Shown one piece after another: positions 1 through 8,519 of a stretch of 64,000 nucleotides of DNA (its first letter is position 1; every line of letters begins with the position of its first letter). The DNA comes from Eurosta solidaginis (lineage: Eukaryota; Arthropoda; Insecta; Diptera; Tephritidae). The notes beneath the pieces were generated by a model, which was not told the origin of the DNA, made no database searches, and saw nothing but the letters and a program-made list of their open reading frames with translations. A program made the translations under genes and the position numbers. Location: positions 176,550,645 to 176,614,644 of the forward strand of contig NC_090319.1 of NCBI RefSeq assembly GCF_040869045.1, given 5' to 3'.

Positions 1-1129
1 TACCTTTGCGGGAGTTTGGTCCGTTGTCTCATGTACTGCCGATCGGTAGACCATCAAGAATTATGATATGTGTGTATCCCATTCCTTATGGTATTTGTCT
101 ACTACTTTCCTTAAATGCTCCTCCAATATTCTATTGAAATGTTCCACCGTACCATCGGACTGAGGATGCAATGCAGTTGCCGCGTTTTCCGAATGCCCAA
201 CTTCTTACACATTTCTTGGAACACAGCTGATTCAAAATTCCTGCCTTGGTCAGAATGTAACTCCATTGGTACCCCATACCTTGCAACCCTATCGTTTGTA
301 AATGTTTCTGCTACTGTTTTCGCTTCTTGATTTGGGATTGGGTATACCTCTGGCCATTTGCTGAAATAATACATAACCACCAGTACGTATTTCTTTCCGC
401 GGTTGCTAGTAGGAAATGGACCTGCGACATCCATGGCGATCCTTTCAAATGGTGCACCTGAAATATACTGCTTCATCTGGCCATGACTTCGTGTTTTGGG
501 CCCTTTCGCTCTGTTGCAAACCTCGCAGTTGGCAATCTACTCGGTGACCGACTGACGGCAACCAACCCAATAGAATCTCTGCTTAATTTTCTCGAGCGTC
601 TTCGTGATTCCAAGATGGCCTCCACTTGGACCATTATGCAGCTCGCTGAGCACGTCAGGAATCCTCTTTCTGGGAACAACCATCAGCTTCTTCTTGCATT
701 GACCATCCTCATTCTCCCATACTCAATGAAGGAAACCAGATATCAATTCTAAACTGCTCCACTGTGCTCAATATGACTTCGCAATTGGACTCTCTGCTGA
801 CACCTTCTCTCTGTTTGTCTTTCGTTTTGTTCGAGCCCTTGCATAACATGTGACACATCTGTATCTTCTAGCTGACACTTTCTTAGTTGTTCCTTGTCCC
901 ATTCATCAGTACACGTTGTAGTCATTAGTCGGACATCTATAATGTATTCTTTAGCCTCGGCATTTGAACAGTGCTTGCATTCCAAACTACATAGTCTTCG
1001 TGGCATTGCATCAGCATTTCCACGGGTACTACCTTTCCGATGCTCAATGGAAAAGTCATAGCTTTGTAGTCTCTCGATCCACCGTGCCAATTGTCCTTCC
1101 GGATTACGGAACTGCAGAAGCCATTTCAA
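1..1129 (-). pseudogene. Gypsy element T integrase and RNase H tail, frameshifted and truncated
   Basis: Three minus-strand frames carry successive parts of a Gypsy integrase. At 749-1129 is the end of RNase H and the spacer, with the typical IEHRKGSTRGNADAMPRR block. At about 473-680 is the zinc-binding region. At 111-476 is the catalytic core, with DVAGPFP (first Asp) and LHSDQGRNFE (second Asp). The third catalytic residue region lies in another frame before position 111. The enzyme would insert element cDNA into the chromosome. Frame changes near 470 and 740 show decay. The left end is cut by the window. Confidence 0.85.
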
Positions 1130-1169
1130 CGCTGCGTGATCTGTCCTGACGCGGAATCACTGGCCGTGT

Positions 1170-2251
1170 TTAATGCACTCTACCAATGCCAACAGCTATC
1201 TCCATGTAATAGTTCCTCTCTGGTTTTCCAATCGAACGGCTGTAATATGAAACTACCTTCTCCTGTCCATCGACCAGTTGTGATAAAACCCCTCCTATAG
1301 CATATCCACTCGCATCTGTATCTAGAATAAATGTTGCTCCTGGAATTGGATATGCCAGCATTGGGGCAGAGCACAAACGCTTCTTAAATGTTTGGAAAGC
1401 CACTGCTTGCTGCTTCTTCCATTCAAAACCTTTATTTTTTCTTGTAAGTTCTTGGAGGCAATGGGCTACGCTGGAAAAGTTTGGCACAAATCGGCGGTAA
1501 TATGTGCACAGCCCAAGGAAACTTCTCAATTCATGTAGGTTAAGTGGTCTTGGCCAGTCCTTTACTGCCTCTATCTTTCCATTCGCAGTACAGACGCCTT
1601 CTGTCGTTACCTTGTGACCCAAATAATTTACTTCCTTTTTAAACAGAGAACGCTTTTTGGGACTTAGTTTCAGACCAGCACCAGCTATTATCTGGAAAAC
1701 TTCCTCAAAGTTTTTAAGATGTTCATCAAAGTTCTTGCCCAATACGATGATGTCGTCCAGGTACACCAAGCATGCTTTCCAATGTAGTCCTTTCAATACC
1801 TGATCCATGAGTCTCTCGAAAGCAGCTGGTGCATTACATAGTCCAAAGGGCATTACTGTAAATTGCTAAAGACCATCTCCGACGCTGAGGGCTGTTTTCT
1901 CTTTGTCTTCCTCTTTCACCTCCACTTGCCAGTAGCCCTTTTCAAGTCCAGTGTGGAAAACCATTTCGTACCAGAGAGCGAGTACAGAGTGTCGTCAATT
2001 CTTGGCAATAGGTAGCTATCCTTTTTCGCGACGTCGTTCAACTTGCGGTAGTCCACGCAAAACCTCATTTTCTCATCATTCTTCTTCACAAGTACCACAG
2101 GTGAGCTCCATGGACTAGCTGATGGTTCGATGACGCAGCTGTCGCTCATTTCTTGTACGATTTGGCTCACAACTGCCCGTTTCGTCAGTGGAACACTACG
2201 AGGAGCTTGACGTATCGGCCTCGCGTCTCCAGTGTCAATTTGATGTTTCAC
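1170..2251 (-). pseudogene. Gypsy element T reverse transcriptase and RNase H
   Basis: The N-terminal part (1916-2251) shows the fingers region with VDYRKLN and the FSTLDLK motif containing the first catalytic Asp. The next frame (1170-1853) begins at MPFGLCNAPAAFERLMD and carries the YLDDIIV active site. It continues through LGLCTYYRRFVPNFS into RNase H (FILDTDASGYAIG, YYSRS). A break of about 60 bases with a stop separates the two parts, so no full polymerase can be made. Family assignment from the YLDD box and RNase H motifs is secure. These proteins copy element RNA into DNA inside cytoplasmic particles. Confidence 0.9.
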
Positions 2252-2535
2252 AAAATTGGTGCGGCCTGGTTTGGAACCATCCTGGTCAAATATATTTGCG
2301 TACTTTAGGAGCAGTTGTTTTGCCTTACTCTGATAATCTTCCTCTAGCCCCTCCGTCTATGCGGTGATGTCATTTGAAAGATCAGTATTACAAGATGAAA
2401 CGTGTTCCTGGAGCTGTTCAAAGTTAATAACTACTTCAGCCTCTTGGCATTTTCCCAAAATAGCTCCTTTGGTCAGTTTGAATGGTGACTTGAACTCATT
2501 GAGTACTCTTACCGGAATACGTCCATCTTGTTTTA

Positions 2536-3020
2536 TCATAGCCAAGGTTTTCCTACAAGTACGTGCAGTGTTGATTTGTTTGCTGCTGCGACAACCCACA
2601 ATTTGTTTGTCACACAATCTCCATCAACCTTTGCCCAGATGACTGCTTCTGAGTTTGGTGGTATTTGCTGACTCTCTTCCACCAGCACTCGTTTACTGCT
2701 GTAGCCTCTCTCGTAGCCGAAATTAAGTGGTACATCCATGTTCTTATATCGCATCATCTTGCTTTGCATGCTACCCTGGCCGATTAAGAAGTCCACTCCA
2801 ATTATGATTTCAATCTCTGCCACTATAAAATTGTGAACGTCACGGTGTTCGCAATTGCGACCTCACATGCTACTTCTCCTAGAACCGTGCTGTCGTCTCC
2901 AGTGGGTGTACGCAATTTTGCTCCATGCAATGGTCTTATCTTCTTGTTGAATAAATCCACTCGAATGATGAAATGAGATGCACCCGTATCTAAAGTCAGT
3001 AAACGTTCCTTTCCATCCAC
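2536..3020 (-). pseudogene. Gypsy element T retropepsin-like protease
   Basis: The segment 2823-3020 carries LLTLDTGASHFIIR, a canonical D-T-G aspartic protease active site, followed by a flap-like region. The adjoining frame (2536-2823) carries IIIGVDFLIG, the usual C-terminal IIG-D-FL motif of retroviral-type proteases. The two halves meet at 2823 in different frames. The protease would cut the Gag-Pol polyprotein. It lies between the gag zinc knuckle (3128-3325) and the RT (2251), as expected. Confidence 0.8.
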
Positions 3021-3127
3021 ATGTCCTCCGACAGTAAGATTGGTTGACCTTCTTCCAATTTGCGAGATAGAGACTATGGGGCATCCAATTGAGGGAGCCA
3101 GCTGTCGCCCCTTGCGGCTGACCGTCT

Positions 3128-4241
3128 TTAGTTTAACGATTGAGTGGACTTGGATATTTGTTTATCTCCTTCATCTATGCGTTTACGGCCACCCAGATTG
3201 TTAGAACTATTAGGACCGGTGCTGCAATGACGTGCAAAGTGGCCTGGGTTGCCGCACTTGAAACATTTCATAACTCCAGAGTTTTTCTGTTCTGATCCCT
3301 TCAGCGCTTCCAAAATTGTGTCCACTCAATCTGGCCTTTCTACTTCCACACGATGGGCTTTGTACGCTAGCTTACTCAAAAGTGAGGCAGTTTCCGGAGT
3401 CAGTGCATGGGATACCGTTTCAGCGAATGTTTGCTTTGGGTTCGCGTATTTGGCTCGCTTCGTTTCGACGTCCCGTATGCCGTTTATAAAGCTCTGAATC
3501 TTTACCCTTTCAGTGTATTCCACGGGTGCGTCCGCATTTGCAAGATGAGCCAATCTTTCAACATCCGCTACAAACTCCTGCAATGTCTCATTTGCTTTTT
3601 GATAACGGTTTTGCAACTCAATTTGGTATATATCTGTTTTCTATGCTCGCTTCCATAACGTCTCTCGACAGCGGCCATCAATGCTTCATAAATGTTCCGT
3701 TCGTACTCTGGAATGGTATGTAAGATTTCCGCTGAAGGCTCTTTCAATGCCAAGAACAGTGCAGCAACTTTTCCTTCAGCATTCTAGTTGTTCAATGCTG
3801 CGGTCTTTTAAACTGTAGCTTGAAGACCTGGAAAGGAACAGAACCGTCAAAAGATGGAGGTTTTACCTTCGTATTATTCGCTGTAGCAGCCGGGCGTTTA
3901 AGTTGCAATTCCTGTATACGACCTCTCAAAGCATCCACCTTTGCCTCGAACTTTTCTTCAAACTGCATTATTTTATCGTCCATGCGCGCTTCGAGTTTTG
4001 ATGACATACGCGCCTCTTGTGCTTCTAGTTGTACTGTTAAGCGTGTCTCTTGTTCTTTCGGTTGAGTTGCCATATATGTCTTTTGTTCTTCCAGCTGTGT
4101 TGAAATTTGCGTTTCCTGTGCTTCAATCTTCGCTGTTATACGGTTCTCCTGCGATTCTAGTTGTTTTTCCATCTTGGATATTACTGCCGACGTTTGTGCA
4201 GATATTGCAGCTAATATTGTGTTCAAGTCTTTGTTCGCCAT
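3128..4241 (-). pseudogene. Gypsy element T gag: coiled coil, capsid-like region and zinc knuckle
   Basis: From 4241 downward: about 100 residues of Gln/Glu-rich heptad repeats (a predicted coiled coil with several EAQE/QLEEQ-type units), then KPPSFDGSVPFQVFKLQF, which is the usual start of the capsid domain. A frame change at about 3790 leads to capsid parts at 3568-3753 and 3326-3616 (CKTVIKKQ, ANETLQEFVADVERLAHLA). A single CCHC knuckle follows at 3128-3325 (CFKCGNPGHFARHC). Gag forms the particle and binds the element RNA through the knuckle. At least three frame breaks are present. Confidence 0.85.
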
Positions 4242-4293
4242 TGTCTGCGGTGTTGCGTTTTTCTCCTAAATTTTTGTTGTTGTCTCGCCGCCA

Positions 4294-4440
4294 TCAAGAT
4301 GAAAGACATACTATTCCTTCTGCTTCCATTGCCTCTCGTAGTCTTGCCTGAAGTTCGAGTTTATTGAAGGTTGTATTCAATCCACGGCTCTCCAACTTCT
4401 TCTTCAATTGCTGTATCTTCAATTCAATCCACTTTGCCAT
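4294..4440 (-). pseudogene. SAP-like N-terminal module of element T gag
   Basis: This 48-codon reading frame starts with MAKWIELKIQQLKKKL and continues with ESRGLNTTFNKLELQARL. That matches the SAP pattern (two helices, with RGL followed by a K-x-x-L-x-x-RL block). SAP modules bind DNA, often AT-rich, in nuclear proteins. It lies between the primer-binding site and the coiled-coil part of gag, so it was probably the original Gag N-terminus, now separated by a stop at 4294-4296. The SAP assignment is from the motif only. Confidence 0.65.
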
Positions 4441-4483
4441 GTCCTTGTTGCATTCGAAATCTTCGGAATTTATTCAGCAATTC

Positions 4484-4497
4484 CTCTTCTGACACCA
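4484..4497 (-). promoter_or_regulatory. Primer-binding site of element T (tRNA-Leu type)
   Basis: Minus-strand TGGTGTCAGAAGAG lies 2 bases inside the LTR boundary at 4500. It fits the 3' end of a tRNA-Leu, as used by mdg3-like elements. It fixes the element's orientation. Confidence 0.65.
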
Positions 4498-4499
4498 AT

Positions 4500-4905
4500 T
4501 GTAACGAATTTAGTGCAAATCCTCTTATTTGAAACCTTCTGCTAACGTTCGAATCACTAAACTGTTGAATAAATAACTCCACTATTGAATAATGCAAAAT
4601 TGCCTTTATTAAAGTTCTTCACAATAACACTGCTATTGCTCGCCAAATAGCGTCTTAAATCAAACTGATTGTCGTGCCTCTACTGTTGCCGCTTTTTGTA
4701 CTCTTCGATTTCTTCGTTCCATATTTCTAGGCGCTTCTATTTCCAGAACTTACTAGTTAGTTATCAGCTATAAAATTACTCAGCTATAACTACGTTTATA
4801 GCTTCTCATATGCGCGTGTACATATACTGACTGATACTTGCACAAATCACTGCCTGCTTTTGGAAGCATCTCAGATAAGATATATGCATGTGTTTGTGCT
4901 TCTCT
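4500..4905 (-). repeat. 5' LTR of element T, interrupted part
   Basis: On the plus strand the LTR begins TGTAACGAAT immediately beyond the primer-binding site. The minus strand has AATAAAGGC-like sequence about 100 bases in, which may be the polyadenylation region. Element D appears to have landed inside this LTR, because CTCT flanks D on both sides. The LTR's outer end then lies somewhere in 6757-6881. With no second LTR copy in the window, that end cannot be fixed. Confidence 0.55.
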
Positions 4906-5195
4906 CCCAACAAAAATGCTTGGAGTAATTGTAAAAAGGAGCACTCATTTGTTGCTCCATTAGGAGCAAGAAAAAATGTTTGTATGTTCGTTACCGTTCG
5001 ATACTTTTCGTGTCATTCCGTTGTGCCTCCAAACTGCTGATTGCGCTCGCGGTGTCATTATGTGTTCGGTTTTTGGTGAAGTAACAGCGTACGCTTACGT
5101 CTTATTGTCTTAAAACAAAGAGAACACTAAAAAGTATTTAAACTCAAAAGATTTTAATATAAAATTAACGAAAATTGTAAAAGGTAAGTTAAATA

Positions 5196-5844
5196 ATGTA
5201 TACTTTATATTCAAAGCGCCATTTTAAGCGCCTTGTAAAGAAAGAATTTAATAGGCACAATGAAGGTGACACTTTGACGAGTGAACCGCTTGAGGAGCCG
5301 CCTTTTGCAAATTCTGCCTTCGCTGGGAATGTAAATTGTGAAATAGCTCGTATATCATACATATCTGTAATTAACTAACTCCTTTTAAATTTTCAGCTCA
5401 AAGTGATGTAAATATAATTTTAAAAAGAATGGAGGACAAAATTTATTCAATATCGGCTGATGTCAGAAAACTTAAAGAAATTGCTTGCCAACATATTGTA
5501 GCATTAGATTCAGTTTTAAAAACTATGAATGCGAAGCCAAGAGACCTAAAACTTTTCCCTATAAACTCCTTGTCGCAGCTGCAGGAGTTCGAAGAAAACT
5601 GTGAAAATTACACTCATGTGGAAATAGTAAGTATCTCACCCCTGGTGGTAACAGAAATGGATAAAATTTTAATAGCCTATTTATTTGTTTAGGTATCTTT
5701 CATTAAAAAAAAAATTTGAGGAATCGAGTTATACAAAACGTTGCAGGAAATTTTTGCAGATACACTCCTAGCTAAAATTAATTGTGATGGAAAAAAGGGA
5801 AGGAAGCAATACAAAACTTCAAGCTATTCAACTATTTTATTAAG
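5196..5844 (+). pseudogene. DUF4806-domain gene, three exons, decayed
   Basis: Exon 1 (5196-about 5330) begins MYTLYSKRHFKRLVKKEF. A pyrimidine-rich acceptor (TTTTCAG at 5396) opens exon 2 (5397-5626), which has a heptad region (KIYSISADVRKLKEI) and then LKLFPINSLSQLQEFEENCE, the start of a DUF4806 domain. Donor GTAAGT at 5627 and acceptor TTTGTTTAG at 5692 lead to exon 3 (5693-5844), with IFADTLLAKINCDGKKGRK, the domain's conserved end, before donor GTATGT. A ten-A run in exon 3 and an in-frame stop put the end out of frame, and exons 1 and 2 also do not join cleanly. DUF4806 has no established biochemical function. Confidence 0.6.
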
Positions 5845-6376
5845 GTATGTGATTTAAATTCTTTAGGAATTAGAATTTAACTTTTTACAAATAAGATTCA
5901 AAATACTTTTTGAATTCATATGCGTACTTATTTTTTATTCTTTTGGCAGTTTAAAAAAATTGTTTTTGTCATGCGTCATATCCCAAATTCTAGAAAACAA
6001 TTAAAAACGCCTTCCATAAAGCAAAGGCAGCCTCATATCGTACAAAATACAATGAACAATTGAAAGTTTAATCTCTTAAACAATGAATCTCTTAAAACAA
6101 GGAAATTACTTTTTTTTTTACTGTTAATTGTTAATATTAGACTTGGTCAAAGAAATTATAAATCTTATTACTTGTACTTGTATAAACAAAATCTGAGATT
6201 CAAAAGTTCTTCCAGCCATCGAACGCCCCACTGTTTTATACTTTTTTGTGAATATGTAATCTTATGAAAATTTATATTTTTTTAATAATAAATTAAATTG
6301 AAAAAACATTTTTGGACTTATCTGTAAAAAAAACGTAGGAGTCTTTATTAAGTATACTCTGTTTCCAAAACCCCAT

Positions 6377-6616
6377 GGAGTAATTCATTCAATAATCCGA
6401 GGAGTATTCCGTTCAATACTCCGAGGAGCGCTCTCCACAATGATCCATGGAGTACTTCATTCAATAATCCAAGGAGTGCTTCCTTCAATGTTCCAAGGAG
6501 TACTCCGTTCAACACTCCGAGGAGCGCTCCCCACAATGCTCCATGGAGTACTTCATTCAATGCTCCGAGGAGTGCTGTCTTCAATTCTCCATAGAGTACT
6601 CTATTAGCAATTTTAA
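6377..6616. repeat. Ten-unit 24-bp tandem array with 96-bp higher-order period
   Basis: Ten consecutive 24-base units start with GGAG (one AGAG), each of form GGAGTRYTYC-nn-TCAAYRnTCCr. Units 2, 3, 4 and 5 match units 6, 7, 8 and 9 respectively better than they match neighbours. A four-unit (96-bp) block has therefore been duplicated. The array sits inside the right end of element D and shares the GGAGTA / TACTCC words with its TIRs. Confidence 0.85.
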
Positions 6617-7169
6617 GGAGTGCTCCTCTCCAATGACATGCAATGTTAAAGTGGAGTAATATTTCCATGAGCATCGGAGCAATATGGAGTAATCCTGTTA
6701 TTCAAAATATTGCTCCTCAATTACTCCTTGGATTACTTCTTTTTTTGCTGGGCTCTCCGCTGTGTGTACGTAAATATGGGTAGACATAATGATTGATTCG
6801 TTTATGTAGATACATAATATTTGATTTATGGATGTGCATACAAGTCACTGCATGGCATCGGCTTAGAGATGATAGTATCCCTTAGGCCCGGTTTCACCAA
6901 CTCGACCTAACTTAGTTAAGTTATATTTTTTAATTTTTCTGTTTCACCACCAATGCTTAGCTAAGTCACAGATAAGCCTACCTGCCAGCTGGCTTATTCT
7001 CGACTTTCAACAGTGTTGCTGTAGTACAAATTTTGAGTCGAATTAAATGGCAGTTTTGATACTTATTTCGTTATGCAAATATAGCAACCCCGCTATTGCT
7101 GACATCTGCAATTTATCTGAATTATTTTATTTTATTTGTATTCTCGGTGGAAAAATTGTAAAAAATTTA

Positions 7170-7679
7170 ATGGATCTTCGAGACTCTGGTGAAAGTGATT
7201 GCGACTTTGAAGCTCTGCAGGTAATCGTGCTTCGACGAAAAAGAAAAATTAAAGAGCGTCCTGACTTTTCTTTATTATGACGATGTTGGCTTTCGCGAAC
7301 GATTTCGTATGTGCAAAGATGCTGCTTGGTTTGTTTTTTCTTTAATAAAAGACAAAATTTATCTTGGAGCACGGTAAGTTTACATCATATTTTATAAATG
7401 TTGCCCTAAATTACTTCTTCGTTTTTCATCGCACTCCGGTTCTATGCTTCAGGATCTTTTCAGCAAATTGTGGCAGACCTTTCCGGAGTTTTAAAAGCAA
7501 GTACCTCACGTGCAATTACGCTAGTTTCCTACCATCTAGCATCCTTGCGACCAGATTTTGTATATTTTCCTCAAACGGAACAGGAGCGCTTGGAAACACA
7601 GGCTGCTTTTAAAGAAAAGGCAAATTTTCCGCGTGTAATTGGGGCAATGGACTGCAGCCAGGTGAACATGCGTGAATAG
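7170..7679 (+). pseudogene. HARBI1-like DDE transposase, decayed 5' part
   Basis: Exon 1 starts MDLRDSGESDCDFEALQ. A one-base loss near 7278 shifts the frame before DDVGFRERFRMCKDAAWF. The exon ends at donor GTAAGT (7374), and an acceptor at 7452 opens exon 2 with SFQQIVADLSGVLKAS and RVIGAMDCSQV, the first catalytic Asp block of the Harbinger DDE nuclease (normally IGAIDCTH). The frame stops at 7677-7679 and non-LTR sequence follows at about 7718, so the rest of the nuclease is missing. The protein would have cut and rejoined the TIRs with its MADF partner. Confidence 0.8.
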
Positions 7680-7717
7680 TAATTGGTAAACAATATCTCT
7701 ATATTAATTTATAAACG

Positions 7718-7989
7718 CTTCCCAAGGCGGCTGGTTCTGTCCGGCTTCATTTCATGTTGAGTCCGTCCCACAATTGCCATTCTCCCAGCAGATCTTTGCA
7801 GCGGGGTAAAAGTTAAGTTGAGGGGTCGACTGCTAATACGCTACCAAAAATATCGAGAGAGGTATCAAAAGACGCGAATAATCTCGAAAATAATAATCCG
7901 AAGGCGGAAAATAAAAATTGTATCTCAGTTCTCAGATATTTGCAGTGGAAGTGGCGATTTCCATGTGGTTGTTGTAATATTGCGTACCC
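7718..7989 (+). mobile_element. 5'-end fragment of a Jockey-like non-LTR retrotransposon
   Basis: CCCAAGGCGGCTGGTTCTGT and the following GTCCGTCCCACAATTGCC-type stretch match the start of the larger non-LTR copy at 8520-8660. Sequence then runs to GCGTACCCACA at about 7990, where COX5B sequence begins within 30 bases. No reading frame survives. It is a separate truncated copy of the same family. Confidence 0.6.
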
Positions 7990-8019
7990 ACAAAAAAAAT
8001 TGTGAACATAAGTGTTTTG

Positions 8020-8262
8020 CGCGGAAACCCCAATCTGATACCATCCGCATTTGATGCACGTATTGTTGGTTGCATCTGTGAGTGAAGAATAAATAGCACA
8101 AGAGAACAAAAACTATTTTTTAACATACTAAACATTTATTTTATATTATTTCCAGGCGAAGAAGATCAAACTTATGTGCAATGGATGTGGCTACAAAATG
8201 GTACATTAAAACGCTGCTAGTGCGGTCATTGGTTAAAATTGGTTGAGAAAGCTCCTGTCTAA
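8020..8262 (+). pseudogene. COX5B: COX5B 3' gene fragment with intron
   Basis: Exon (8020-8077) encodes GNPNLIPSAFDARIVGCI. A donor GTGAGT at 8078 and acceptor TTCCAG at 8155 bound a 78-bp intron. The next exon (8156-8262) gives the EEDQT, WMWL, CGHW and EKAPV blocks that end cytochrome c oxidase subunit 5B. The exon junction completes the CICEED motif. Subunit 5B is a nuclear-encoded zinc-binding subunit of respiratory complex IV. Here the codon before the last zinc-site Cys is a stop (TAG), and the 5' half of the gene is absent. The retained intron shows a DNA-level copy, not a processed retrocopy. Confidence 0.8.
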
Positions 8263-8519
8263 ACTTATTACTTTTAAATAAATGCAAATATATTTTTATT
8301 AAGAAAAAAGTAACCAAATAAATTCACAAAATTTAAATCTAAAACGAATATAATTGCTTACAAGTAAACAACAAATGGAATAGAAAACGTACATTTGACG
8401 AGAGCTGCTTTCAGTTTAGCCAACAAACAACTACTGGCATAATATTATTAATATAAATAATAATAATTTAATACTTTATAAACACTGTAATTAATTTATG
8501 TTGATTATATTTAGTGACT

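Larger units (their letters stand above)
1..4499 (-). mobile_element. Ty3/Gypsy LTR retrotransposon T, internal region, cut by the window edge
   Basis: Read on the minus strand from 4499 down, the order is primer-binding site, gag with SAP and zinc-knuckle parts, aspartic protease, reverse transcriptase, RNase H and integrase. That order (RT before integrase) is the Ty3/Gypsy order. The reading frame is broken at least eight times, so this copy is dead. The integrase runs off position 1, so the 3' LTR is outside the window. The primer-binding site suggests an mdg3-like tRNA-Leu primed lineage; clade placement is inference. Confidence 0.9.
4906..6752 (+). mobile_element. TIR DNA transposon D carrying a DUF4806 gene
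   Basis: The left end reads CCCAACAAAAATGCTTGGAG. The right end, reverse-complemented, reads CCCAGCAAAAAAAGAAGTAA and soon contains CCAAGGAGTAATTG, which also occurs near the left end. The four bases CTCT directly flank both ends (4902-4905 and 6753-6756), as a target-site duplication would. Inside are a spliced DUF4806-type gene (5196-5844) and an array of 24-bp repeats near the right end built from the same GGAGTA words as the TIRs. No transposase domain is recognisable, so the superfamily is unknown. Confidence 0.6.

Noticed and set aside
3820..4351. Plus-strand frames over element T gag
   Set aside because: Shadows opposite the coiled-coil region; no motif.
4987..4994. TTCGTTAC as the outer end of element T's LTR (inverse of TGTAACGAA)
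   Set aside because: It lies inside the left end of TIR element D and is followed by C, not A; CTCT-flanked D explains the sequence from 4906 better.
6348..6674. 108-codon minus-strand frame with repeated LLGALNEVLHG units
   Set aside because: The 24-base repeat is a multiple of three, so a frame stays open by arithmetic; no start context or homologue, inside a repeat.
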